A stretch of 64,000 bases of DNA, from contig AP018172.1 of assembly GCA_002368175.1 (NCBI GenBank), forward strand, positions 186,001 to 250,000. The letters are read 5' to 3'. Shown here in pieces: positions 26,336 through 34,721 of this stretch. Source of the DNA: Calothrix sp. NIES-2098 (GTDB lineage: Bacteria; Cyanobacteriota; Cyanobacteriia; Cyanobacteriales; Nostocaceae). The position numbers and the translations under genes are program-made. Below the pieces are notes generated by a model. It had not been told where the DNA came from. It saw nothing but the letters and a program-made list of their open reading frames with translations, and did not search any database. Each line of letters begins with the position of its first letter. The stretch's first letter is position 1.

Positions 26336-26948
26336 ATTTTAACCAGAAAATTCTGGAATAGAACTTTTAAAACAAAGAAGTGTGACAAGATCGTAACTCG
26401 ATCTCTACCTGATTTGGGTAGCTCGATCTAAGTAAGTTTCAGCGCTTGTATATGTTAATAATAGCACCAGTAAAACTATAACTTAGATAGAGAAAGAGTT
26501 GTATGATTATTGGCCACTCAACTTTAGTAGTCTAACTCTTCGTATCAGACTAGCAGAAAAATTACCAAACCCTCCACAGTGCAATCCCACCTTGGTTTCT
26601 ACACTTTAATTTTGACTTTTATCAAGAAAGTTTGCAGAGCTTATATCTATTCAAATAATTTTTCCGATACATAAATTATTGCTAAAGAATATGTATTTAG
26701 CTCGTAGTTGCGCTTTAGCGCTAAAGCGCAACTACAAACGAGTGAATTTTTAATATTAGCTGTTATGAGGTTAGTTAGATTTTTTAAATAATAAAGATAT
26801 AGGGATCGAATTACTAAGCATAAATTTGAAATATTGCAGAGAAAAGAGGGGTAAATAAATTCAAAATTCCCAGTTACACCTGCAAAACTTGAATTTTCTA
26901 CTCCCCATCTCCTCTGCTATGACTCAAAGGTGCTATCTTCAACCACTG
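26336..26948. other. Intergenic region between chlP and recA
   Basis: The 678-bp gap between recA (starts 26270) and chlP (ends 26949), both minus strand. Besides the LexA-like box it holds a perfect 32-bp palindrome at 26704-26735. I see no gene or RNA. Confidence 0.4.
26704..26735. repeat. Perfect 32-bp palindrome
   Basis: GTAGTTGCGCTTTAGC followed directly by its exact reverse complement, with a further CTC/GAG pairing outside. It would extrude as a 16-bp hairpin. It resembles dispersed palindromic repeats of Nostocales and could also act as a terminator for chlP, which lacks another. Confidence 0.6.
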
Positions 26949-28205
26949 TTAAGGAGCTAAAGCGTTACCACGAATGAGGCTACCAATGGTCTTGGCAGTA
27001 ATTTTCAGTTGAGTGATGGGATTGGCGGGGACAACTGTCTTATACAGATAGCTATCAAATGTGAGCTTTTGCACATCCATATCAGCACACATTTCGACGA
27101 ACGCCTCGCGGGTAGCGTCGGTACGATAAAATACTGTTTGCAGAATGTCCAATACCTTGTAGGTAAGTCCGTATTTTTTATCCCAGCGCTTTAGATAAAC
27201 TTTGAGGTCATTTTCTGTGGGGATGGATTGGCCGCTGTTGGATAGTTCCACAATTGTTTCGGCACACATCCGCCCAGATTTAGCAGCAAAGTAAATACCT
27301 TCACCAGAGGACTTAGTAACATAACCAGCCGCATCTCCTACTAAAGCGACTCTACCGACAACGCGGCGAGGACGGGGATGTTCGGGGATGGGGTGTGCTT
27401 CTACTTTGATGATTTGGCCGCCTGCTAACTTCTCAATTGCACGGGCACGAATACCAGCTTGTAACTGTTTAATGCTGGCTTTGTTAACCTGCATTGTGCC
27501 AGTACCCACAGCTACGTGGTCATATTTGGGGAATACCCAAGCGTAGAAGTCAGTAGAAACGTCATTACCGACATACATTTCGGCAAGGTCGTTGTAGTAT
27601 GCCATTTTGTCTTCGGGGAGACGAATTCGCTCTTGGAAAGCGATCGCATAATTATAATCCCCAGCATCAATTTCTTTAGCAATCCGAGAATTAGCCCCAT
27701 CAGCCCCGATTACTAAATCCACTTTCAAAGTTTTGGCAATACCCTGTGCGCCCCCTTCTGTATGGTCTACATAATGGATGGTGTAGGGGTCGGTATTGTT
27801 GGTAGGTATATCAAGTTTATGAACGGTGGCATTAATTAAAGTTGCACCTAGTTTTGCCGCACGATTTCTTAAGAAACCATCCAGCACCTCCCGGCGGCAC
27901 ATTCCTATATATTCTTCTTGATTGATCAGATTGATATCGACCTCACGATTGGAGGGTGATATCATTTTCATCTTTCGCACCCGGCGATCGATAATTTCTG
28001 GTGGTAAGTCAAACTCACTCACCATACACAGGGGAATTGCACCCCCGCAGGGCTTGGCATTATCTAGCTTCCGCTCAATTAGGTAGGTCTCAATCCCAGC
28101 TTTTGCCAGTGTTTCAGCGGCAGATGAACCAGCTGGGCCCGAACCAACAACAGCAACCCGTAGTGTCAAAGGTTTTCTCCCAATCTTGACATTTACCGAA
28201 AGCAT
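26949..28205 (-). CDS. chlP: Geranylgeranyl diphosphate reductase
   Basis: A 418-residue FAD-dependent reductase that saturates geranylgeranyl groups to phytyl for chlorophyll a and tocopherol. Features: Rossmann motif VAVVGSGPAGSSAAETLAKAG near residue 17, LIERKLDNAKPCGGAIP (the conserved PCGG), VIGADGANSRIAKEI, and GRVALVGDAAGYVTKSSGEGIYFA. The length is right for ChlP. It is membrane-associated in thylakoids. The start is the ATG at 28205. The gene is divergent from yidD, with 153 bp between them. Confidence 0.96.
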   Translation of the reverse strand: MLSVNVKIGRKPLTLRVAVVGSGPAGSSAAETLAKAGIETYLIERKLDNAKPCGGAIPLCMVSEFDLPPEIIDRRVRKMKMISPSNREVDINLINQEEYIGMCRREVLDGFLRNRAAKLGATLINATVHKLDIPTNNTDPYTIHYVDHTEGGAQGIAKTLKVDLVIGADGANSRIAKEIDAGDYNYAIAFQERIRLPEDKMAYYNDLAEMYVGNDVSTDFYAWVFPKYDHVAVGTGTMQVNKASIKQLQAGIRARAIEKLAGGQIIKVEAHPIPEHPRPRRVVGRVALVGDAAGYVTKSSGEGIYFAAKSGRMCAETIVELSNSGQSIPTENDLKVYLKRWDKKYGLTYKVLDILQTVFYRTDATREAFVEMCADMDVQKLTFDSYLYKTVVPANPITQLKITAKTIGSLIRGNALAP

Positions 28206-28358
28206 CGTACCACGGACGTTTGGCTCATTTCTCGCTCTTGCTGCTGGTTTTGACGGAAATGCAATATTCCTTAATATTTCGACACGAACACCCTAGCAAG
28301 CATGAAATGTGGAGTATGACCTAATAAGCTTAAACATTTTATACTTCATGCTTATATC

Positions 28359-28865
28359 ATGGAAATTTCTCTATTTGATTCTCTTACTAGACGAGTTGGT
28401 GTTGTTGCGGTTACTGGCTATCAAAAATACATTTCTCCACATAAAGGCTTTGTTTGCGCTCATCGAGTTTTATATGGTGGCGAATCTTGCTCTCAACACA
28501 TTAAGCGGTTAATTGCGGAAGATGGATTTCAAGGATTACTAGCTACGTCTCGTAAGCGATTTCAAGCTTGTAAGCAAGCCAACCGAATATTAAGGTCGCA
28601 ATTAGAGAACTCAGAACCGTCTGAGGATGAAGAAGCAAATCTGCATTCACCAAAAAAAGTCTTAAGTGACTCTGCAAAAAAATCTTCTTTGAATACTAGT
28701 AATAGTAGTGACTGTGTAGACTGTGCTGATGTCAGTTGTAATTGCGCTGAACTTCTGAATATGACTCCTGATTGTAGCGTCGCCGATTGTAGTACAGTTG
28801 ATTGTAGTTTTCTAGATTGTAGCGGTGCTGATTGTAGCTTTCTTGACTGTGGTAGCTGTGGGTAA
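28359..28865 (+). CDS. yidD: YidD-like membrane protein insertion efficiency factor with Cys-rich repeat tail
   Basis: A 168-residue protein. The core (about 10-80) is YidD-like: GYQKYISPHKGFVCAHRVLYGG, then ESCSQHIKRLIAEDGF and a basic FQACKQANRIL, with Cys33, Cys44 and Cys71. YidD is a small membrane-associated protein thought to help YidC and Sec insert proteins. An acidic and polar linker (81-117) leads to an unusual tail (118-168) with 11 cysteines, including DCSxx units with Cys at 139, 144, 149, 154, 159 and 164, exactly every five residues. The tail could bind metal or form a Cys-cored pentapeptide-like coil. The tail function is unknown. Confidence 0.85.
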   Translation: MEISLFDSLTRRVGVVAVTGYQKYISPHKGFVCAHRVLYGGESCSQHIKRLIAEDGFQGLLATSRKRFQACKQANRILRSQLENSEPSEDEEANLHSPKKVLSDSAKKSSLNTSNSSDCVDCADVSCNCAELLNMTPDCSVADCSTVDCSFLDCSGADCSFLDCGSCG

Positions 28866-28968
28866 TTCAAGCTTTTGAATTTAACTAGTTTGAAAGCAAT
28901 ACACTTATGGTATATATGTATTACGGTAATTCTAGCAATTATTCGTAGATTTTAGGGGAAAAGCAGCA

Positions 28969-29985
28969 GTGGGCATATTAGTTGAGAATGTATCCAAACA
29001 ATTTGGTAGTTTTAAAGCTGTCGATCGCGTAAGTTTGGAAATTAAAAGCGGTTCTCTTGTTGCGTTGCTTGGCCCATCAGGATCGGGAAAATCCACGCTG
29101 CTGCGCTTAATCTCTGGCTTAGAGTTACCAGATAGTGGCAAAATTTACCTGACTGGGAAAGATGCTACTTATCAAAGCGTACAGGAACGAAATATTGGGT
29201 TTGTATTTCAGCACTATGCTCTCTTTAAGCATAGGACTGTGCGCCAGAATATTGCGTTTGGTTTAGAAATTCGCAAAGCCCCAGCCAAGAGAATTCAGGC
29301 TAAGGTAGAACAATTATTAGAGTTAGTGCAATTAAGTGGATTAGGCGATCGCTATCCATCACAACTGTCTGGCGGACAAAGACAACGGGTAGCTTTAGCT
29401 AGAGCTTTGGCAGTCGAACCCGAAGTATTATTGCTAGATGAACCTTTTGGCGCGCTTGATGCGAAAGTTCGCAAAGATTTACGGGCGTGGTTACGCCGTC
29501 TTCACGATGAAGTTCATGTCACGACTGTTTTTGTTACCCACGACCAAGAAGAGGCTATGGAAGTCTCTGATGAAATTGTCGTAATGAATAACGGGCGTGT
29601 AGAACAAGTAGGAACACCAGAGCAAATTTACGATCATCCTGCCAGTTCCTTTGTCATGAGTTTTATTGGCCCGGTAAACGTTTTGCCTAGTTCTTCTCGG
29701 ATTTTCAAAAGCAGTGGGTTTGAGGTTCCACATCCAGAAGTCTTTTTACGCCCCCAAGATGTCATTGTAGAGACATCCGCCAACGGTGCTACTACACCTG
29801 CAACAGTTAGCCGAGTTATACATTTGGGTTGGGAAGTTCAAGTAGAATTAAGTTTGGATGAAGGGCAAGTGGTGATGGCGCATTTAACACGCGATCGCTA
29901 TAAAGAATTGCAATTAGAACCAGAACAACGGGTATATGTGAAACCAAAGGATGCAAAGTCTTTCCCTTTGTCTTATTCTATTTAA
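28969..29985 (+). CDS. cysA: Sulfate/thiosulfate ABC transporter ATP-binding protein CysA
   Basis: A 338-residue ABC ATPase of the CysA/TOBE type. Walker A is GPSGSGKST (about 35), Q-loop FQHYALF, signature LSGGQRQRVALARAL, Walker B LLLDEPFGALD and H-loop THD. After the nucleotide-binding domain, VNVLPSSSRIF and FLRPQDVIVE introduce the TOBE-like regulatory domain seen in CysA. The start is a GTG at 28969 with AGGGGAA upstream. No sulfate-binding protein or permease gene (SbpA, CysT, CysW) is adjacent, so its partners must be encoded elsewhere. It could serve a related oxyanion. Confidence 0.88.
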   Translation: MGILVENVSKQFGSFKAVDRVSLEIKSGSLVALLGPSGSGKSTLLRLISGLELPDSGKIYLTGKDATYQSVQERNIGFVFQHYALFKHRTVRQNIAFGLEIRKAPAKRIQAKVEQLLELVQLSGLGDRYPSQLSGGQRQRVALARALAVEPEVLLLDEPFGALDAKVRKDLRAWLRRLHDEVHVTTVFVTHDQEEAMEVSDEIVVMNNGRVEQVGTPEQIYDHPASSFVMSFIGPVNVLPSSSRIFKSSGFEVPHPEVFLRPQDVIVETSANGATTPATVSRVIHLGWEVQVELSLDEGQVVMAHLTRDRYKELQLEPEQRVYVKPKDAKSFPLSYSI

Positions 29986-30232
29986 CTAGTTCGGCAAAAT
30001 TTCCCGCATTCAGGTGGAGTTAAGGGTGAATAGTTCACAATGTAGCGAATGCGCAAATATCAAGAAATACCCAGATAAATAAAACACTTTGTGGATAAAG
30101 CTTGAGAGAATATTTCTGCAAAATCTGTTGAATTTACATGATTTTTTAGCATAGTAAAGCCAATCTAGCCCAATTTTAAGTATGGAATAGCACATAATAA
30201 ATTCATGAAATCAGAATTTGTGCTGTTTCCTC

Positions 30233-31495
30233 ATGCTAAGTTCTTCAATTGTTCTGTCTTTGATTGTCACCGCGATCGCTCTTGGAGCCTCGATCATGGG
30301 ACTATCAATTTTCAAGACTCAAACAATTCTCAAATTATTCAAGACAGAATCAGAGCAACTGGGTTGGCGAATCATGTTTTTGCTCATGATTGTTTTTCTA
30401 GGCGGTTATTTATTGTGTATCTATTTAACAGTTACGAAGCTGATTCAATGGATACCATTACTTACGGGAATGGTTTTCTTTTTCGGAGCGTTATTCGTAT
30501 TTTTCAGCGTTACTATCTATTACCAAACACTGCAAAGATTATTGTCAGTACAAGAACAATACCGCACCGCAAAAGAAAAGGCAGAGTCAACTTTATTTAA
30601 ATTACAAGAAACTCAGCAAGCTCAAATGCAGTTAATTCAACGCGAAACTATGTTAGCGTTGGGAACAATGGTAGCTGGGGTTGCCCACGAAATTAATAAT
30701 CCAATCAGCTTTATTCATGGTAATTTAGAATTTCTTCATCAGTATATCAATGACTTACTCAGCCTGTTGGCAACTTATGCTGATGTTTATCCCAATCCAG
30801 ATATTAAAATTGTCAAAGCTATTGCTAACAGCGACCTGAAATTTATCCAGAAAGACTTGCCAAAACTGCTAAACTCGATGACAGTTGGCACAATTCGTAT
30901 CCAAGAAATTGTTGAATCGCTCTCAAATTTCTCACGGTTGAATGAATCAGACTATAAAAAAGCTGACATCCACGAAGGTATTGATAGTACACTTGTAATT
31001 TTGCAACATCGGCTTAATTGTTATACTAGTAATAATAAACCTATTTCAGTAATTAAACAGTACGAGAATATTCCTCATATTTTTTGTAATCCTCGCTTTT
31101 TAAATCAAGTATTTCTCAATTTAATTAATAATGCAATTGATGCCTTGCTGAAAAAAGCAGCTAATCTCAGTTCGATTACAGATGAAACACCAACTATTTG
31201 GATTCATACATTTCACTCTCAGCATAATGAAATTACTATTTCAATTGCTGATAATGGTTGTGGGATGAGCGAAGAAGTTTGCCAGAATATTTTCCAACCT
31301 TTTTTTACAACTAAGCCTGTTGGTCAGGGAACTGGTTTAGGTTTGTCTATTAGTTATCAAATTATCGTTGAGCAACATGGTGGTTCTATCAAATGTACTT
31401 CTACTGCCAATCAGGGAACTAAAATCGATATTAAGCTACCAATTAAACAAGCAGAAAAGACTGTTGTTACTCAATCAACGCATGATTACAGCTGA
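30233..31495 (+). CDS. Membrane sensor histidine kinase
   Basis: A protein of about 420 residues. Three hydrophobic helices cover roughly residues 3-110 (LSSSIVLSLIVTAIALGASIMGL, IMFLLMIVFLGGYLLCIYL, LTGMVFFFGALFVFFSVTIYY). A short coiled coil (about 112-135) leads to the transmitter: H-box GVAHEINNPISFIHG, N-box FLNLINNAIDALL, ADNGCGM and GQGTGLGLSISYQII. There is no separate extracytoplasmic sensor domain, so it may sense through its membrane part. The ATG at 30233 is preferred to the TTG at 30218. No response regulator is adjacent. Confidence 0.88.
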   Translation: MLSSSIVLSLIVTAIALGASIMGLSIFKTQTILKLFKTESEQLGWRIMFLLMIVFLGGYLLCIYLTVTKLIQWIPLLTGMVFFFGALFVFFSVTIYYQTLQRLLSVQEQYRTAKEKAESTLFKLQETQQAQMQLIQRETMLALGTMVAGVAHEINNPISFIHGNLEFLHQYINDLLSLLATYADVYPNPDIKIVKAIANSDLKFIQKDLPKLLNSMTVGTIRIQEIVESLSNFSRLNESDYKKADIHEGIDSTLVILQHRLNCYTSNNKPISVIKQYENIPHIFCNPRFLNQVFLNLINNAIDALLKKAANLSSITDETPTIWIHTFHSQHNEITISIADNGCGMSEEVCQNIFQPFFTTKPVGQGTGLGLSISYQIIVEQHGGSIKCTSTANQGTKIDIKLPIKQAEKTVVTQSTHDYS

Positions 31496-31841
31496 AGCTA
31501 ATAAAGCTATATAATAATTATTTTTTAGTCAAATTCCAGAAATAGCCTACAAGTATGCAATATCAAATTTTGGCTATATTTGAAGCTGTGTTGCAAAAAT
31601 GAGAAAAGCTGAGGCCGATATTAGAAAATATATTTTGTTCATAATTTGAGCAATATCGTTGAATTAACTGCAAGTACTCGCTCTAATCAAGAGTGTTTTT
31701 TTGGGTATTGTCATTTTTGCTGATTGGGTATTCCTGTTGAGGAATTGTCGCGATCGCTGTCATACTTTTAACATTTAACTACTCTCAATCACGACCAAAA
31801 GTTGACAAGACCCGTAACCTAACTCAGTAAATACTTGGGAT
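31496..31841. other. Intergenic region, nothing clear
   Basis: About 345 bp between the kinase gene and the glutamate-cysteine ligase gene on the same strand. A weak GCTCT/AGAG hairpin followed by seven T (31681-31706) may be a terminator, and one HIP1 site is present. Nothing else is recognised. Confidence 0.3.
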
Positions 31842-33176
31842 ATGGATGTACTAAAACGTCGCATGGGTCTTGAGCAGGAGTTTTTCCTCGTAGATGAAAC
31901 GGGGGATCTCAGTAATCGTGGTGATGAGTTTTTGCAAGGTTGTCACTTGCGAGCAGAAACTCAAGGTTTAAATCCGCAATACTTTGTACCGGAGTTCGTC
32001 AAGAGTATGGTGGAAATCAATACTCCACCAGCATACACAGGCACAGAGCTAGCAACAGAGTATCTGAAAAATCTCAAACTGGCGTTAGCTGTAGCGCGAG
32101 AAATGGGTTTACGGCTGTATCCGCTATCTAGCTACCCATTACATATTATGCCAGTGATGCGCGATCGCCCCAATTATCATATCCAAGCACGGACTGTAGG
32201 CTACGACAGATTTTTGCACGCGGGGAAATGTACAGGTACACACCTACATTTAGAAGTACCGCCGGGAGTAATCAATTCTCGTGTTGCAGTTTCTTATAAC
32301 TCTACAGCCGCCGAGCGAGAGGAACTATTGAATATTTACAACTTGGCGACAGCTTTTGACTCAGCGTTGATTTCTTTGGGGCGGGCTTGTCCTTTTTATG
32401 AAGGTGAAGCAATTGGGCTAGCCGCACACACAATTCGTTATCGGGGTAGCGAAATCTTCGGCTGGGAGGGAGTATATACTTATTTGCAACCTGTCGGTGG
32501 GCTGATGCCTTATGCCGAGAGTGCGGAAAGCTTAGTTGAGCAGCAATTTGCCCGCTATTATGCTTGGCTGCAAGCCTTAGATAAAGCCGGAATTGAGCGT
32601 CACCTTTTCTTAGAAGCGGGAGGAAGCTTACTGAAATCAGCTTGGAATCCCATCCGCCTGAATAAACTAGGGACTGTAGAAATTAGATGCATCGACAGCA
32701 ATTATCCATCAGTGATTATTGGTGTAATTGCACTTTTAGAAAAAGCTGCCCACCGAGTTAGAAGCGACAATTTAAAAGTTAGACCAGCTAAGGAAGTATA
32801 TACTTTTGAACTGGAGGGAAATTACCTATGGGTGCCAGATTTTGAATATTTAAATGGCGAGTTATTATATGCAGCTGCAACAGAGGGAGTGAAGCATCCT
32901 AAAGTTAAAGCTTACGTCGATTCTATTTTGCAGTTTGCCATTACAGATGGCGGCGAAGGTGCAAAGTATTTAACAAAATTGAGAACCCAACTAGACCGCT
33001 ATCAAAGTATAGAAGCAGATATTTTGCAAGAATTTACTCCGGCTACTGCCAAACTTACTCGCGATGAAGGTTTGCGTTTGGTCAGGGAGTGTTGCGACAA
33101 GTTAGAAGCACAAGTTTCATGGTTAGATACTCAACATCCTTTAAAGTCTTTAGATGAAGAGGCTGCATTTTTGTGA
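31842..33176 (+). CDS. Glutamate-cysteine ligase family protein (GCS2 type)
   Basis: A 444-residue enzyme of the carboxylate-amine ligase GCS2 group: an early MGLEQEFFLVD (catalytic Glu and metal), VPEFVKSMVEINTPP, then CTGTHLHLEVPPG and LGTVEIRCIDSNYP. The reaction would be ATP-dependent gamma-glutamyl ligation, for example of cysteine in glutathione synthesis. It is not the classical cyanobacterial GshA by its start, so it may act on another amine. It has no operon partners; a hairpin shared with hspA follows. Confidence 0.85.
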   Translation: MDVLKRRMGLEQEFFLVDETGDLSNRGDEFLQGCHLRAETQGLNPQYFVPEFVKSMVEINTPPAYTGTELATEYLKNLKLALAVAREMGLRLYPLSSYPLHIMPVMRDRPNYHIQARTVGYDRFLHAGKCTGTHLHLEVPPGVINSRVAVSYNSTAAEREELLNIYNLATAFDSALISLGRACPFYEGEAIGLAAHTIRYRGSEIFGWEGVYTYLQPVGGLMPYAESAESLVEQQFARYYAWLQALDKAGIERHLFLEAGGSLLKSAWNPIRLNKLGTVEIRCIDSNYPSVIIGVIALLEKAAHRVRSDNLKVRPAKEVYTFELEGNYLWVPDFEYLNGELLYAAATEGVKHPKVKAYVDSILQFAITDGGEGAKYLTKLRTQLDRYQSIEADILQEFTPATAKLTRDEGLRLVRECCDKLEAQVSWLDTQHPLKSLDEEAAFL

Positions 33177-33187
33177 AATTAGAAAAA

Positions 33188-33225
33188 AGCGATCGCATCT
33201 ACACTATCATCAAGATGCGATCGCT
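33188..33225 (-). terminator. 13-bp hairpin terminator of hspA
   Basis: AGCGATCGCATCT pairs perfectly with AGATGCGATCGCT (each arm contains a HIP1 site) around a 12-nt loop. Read on the minus strand, six T follow the stem. It lies between the convergent ligase and hspA genes. Confidence 0.7.
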
Positions 33226-33243
33226 ACCTTAGCCAAAACCCAA

Positions 33244-33714
33244 TTAACCGATATTAACTTTGACCGTTTTTTGCTTCTCTGATGCCAATTTCGGCATTGT
33301 TAGTCTGAGAATGCCATCTTTGTATTCGGCTTGTACCTTGTCATGTTCGATTTGCGCAGGTAAAGGAATAACTCGTTGAAATCTTCCATAGCGGAACTCA
33401 GAACGAGCTATACCTTTTTCTTCAGTCTTAGTTTCCGACTTCCGTTCGCCACTAATAGAAACTGAGTCGACGGTTACTTCTACATTGATATCTTTAGCTT
33501 CTAAGCCAGGAACTTCTAGCTTGAGCAGAATTGCCTCATCAGTTTCTTCCAATTCAGCAGCAGGAACGAAGCCAAATCCAATGCCTTCACCACCATTAGT
33601 TGTTGGCATCAACCTATCAAACAAGCGATTCATTTGCCGCTGTAAAGTATCAATATCGCGAAATGGTTCTAAGCGTTCGATATCCCGGAATGGGTCCCAA
33701 CTTACTAGTGCCAT
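33244..33714 (-). CDS. hspA: Small heat-shock protein Hsp20 (HspA)
   Basis: A 156-residue alpha-crystallin-type chaperone. The N-terminal arm is MALVSWDPFRDIERLEPFRDIDTLQRQMNRLFDRL. The alpha-crystallin domain (about 45-140) has LEVPGLEAKDINVEVTVDSVSISGERK and ends in AEYKDGILRLTMPK; a C-terminal VKVNIG tail follows. It forms oligomers that hold unfolded proteins and protects thylakoids in cyanobacteria. A hairpin that masks the ribosome site and an 18-bp palindrome lie upstream, suggesting heat control at both RNA and DNA levels. Confidence 0.93.
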   Translation of the reverse strand: MALVSWDPFRDIERLEPFRDIDTLQRQMNRLFDRLMPTTNGGEGIGFGFVPAAELEETDEAILLKLEVPGLEAKDINVEVTVDSVSISGERKSETKTEEKGIARSEFRYGRFQRVIPLPAQIEHDKVQAEYKDGILRLTMPKLASEKQKTVKVNIG

Positions 33715-33721
33715 ACTATCA

Positions 33722-33754
33722 CCTCATAAGCAGCAATCTTCAATTTTAGGAGGC
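33722..33754 (-). promoter_or_regulatory. Possible RNA thermometer in the hspA leader
   Basis: In the hspA mRNA leader, the ribosome site GAGG (33725-33722, seven bases before the ATG) can pair with CCTC at 33753-33750. A C-T mismatch follows and then TAA/TTA, giving an imperfect SD-masking hairpin with a long loop. Cyanobacterial hsp17/hspA leaders are known RNA thermometers of this kind. Confidence 0.5.
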
Positions 33755-33817
33755 TCAACATCAAGCTTGTTGGCTGGGGGAAACTTTTAGCTTTTTTTCT
33801 CAATCTTCTCTTTTTTT

Positions 33818-33835
33818 AAGCTTAATCTTAAGCTT
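33818..33835. promoter_or_regulatory. 18-bp palindrome upstream of hspA
   Basis: AAGCTTAA, two bases, TTAAGCTT: a perfect inverted repeat about 105-120 bp before the hspA start. It may be an operator. It is not a CIRCE element. Confidence 0.4.
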
Positions 33836-34023
33836 CCTAGTTATTAGATTAAAGCAAGGTTCAAGCATTGGCGGTTCGGTTTTATTGCAAAGATCTATAG
33901 CAATACCCGTACCTGTTGTTAAGCCTTCACGGATAAGTAATTTTCATCTCTCTTATGGTTTCAGAAAAAGAGAACAGGTGAATTACCAGTTCTCCTTTTC
34001 TCTTTACCTCTTAACCACAAACC

Positions 34024-34680
34024 TTAGCGTAGATTCGCAGGTACATTCTCTGGAACCACCCAGTAATAAACAGTTTTACCATCAACGTTTAATGTTTGTT
34101 GTGGTTTCCAATCACCCATATCAAAAGCGTGAGAAACAATTCGCGTGCCTGGTTTAAGTTCCTTAAATAGTTTGGGGCGGAGTTTCATGTTAACTTCAGG
34201 CAACAAGTAGAGTGTAACTACTGTAGCTTTGCTCAAATCAGTATTAAACAAATCTTGCTGCACAAATTTGACGCGATCGGTTACTCCGGCTTTTTTGGCA
34301 TTCTGATTAGCTTCTTCGATGCGTTCGGGGTTAATATCTATACCTACACCTTGTGTACCGAACCTTTGCGCAGCTGTAACTACAATTCTTCCATCACCAC
34401 TGCCAAGGTCATAAAGCACATCATTTTTGCTCACTTTCGCCACTTTCAGCATTGCATCCACTACAGGTTGTGGAGTTGGCACATAGGGAACATCACCAGC
34501 GCGTTCTTGAGGTTGGGTTGTGGTTGTAGTATTTGGTGTTTCGGTCTGCTGCACAGTTACAGCAGGCTGTTCTGTTCTAGATTCTAAGTCTTGCTGTTGA
34601 GCTGTGCATCCAGCAATTCCTAAGCTAGCAACACTGATTCCAGTAACTAATCCCAGCAGAACTTTGGAGAAATTCATCAC
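34024..34680 (-). CDS. Lipoprotein-like SAM-dependent methyltransferase
   Basis: A 218-residue protein. A signal sequence ends in a lipobox (IAGC, Cys25), so the mature protein should be lipid-anchored outside the cytoplasmic membrane. A Gln/Thr-rich linker (26-60) follows, then a class I methyltransferase fold: motif I VLYDLGSGDGRIVV, GVGIDINPERIEEA, VKFVQQDLFNTD, TLYLLPEVNMKLRP. SAM is cytoplasmic, so an exported methyltransferase is odd. It may bind another ligand, or the signal may not be processed. It is transcribed after the APC permease on the same strand, 41 bp apart. Confidence 0.75.
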   Translation of the reverse strand: MMNFSKVLLGLVTGISVASLGIAGCTAQQQDLESRTEQPAVTVQQTETPNTTTTTQPQERAGDVPYVPTPQPVVDAMLKVAKVSKNDVLYDLGSGDGRIVVTAAQRFGTQGVGIDINPERIEEANQNAKKAGVTDRVKFVQQDLFNTDLSKATVVTLYLLPEVNMKLRPKLFKELKPGTRIVSHAFDMGDWKPQQTLNVDGKTVYYWVVPENVPANLR

Positions 34681-34721
34681 TGTTTTCCTCTTCGATTTTG
34701 GTATTTGGTACTTTGAATGAT

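Noticed and set aside
28309..28512. A 67-residue plus-strand frame overlapping yidD.
   Set aside because: It is a shadow frame; the YidD frame has the conserved motifs.
33722..33850. CIRCE element at hspA.
   Set aside because: The TTAGCACTC-N9-GAGTGCTAA motif is absent; the palindrome found has a different sequence.
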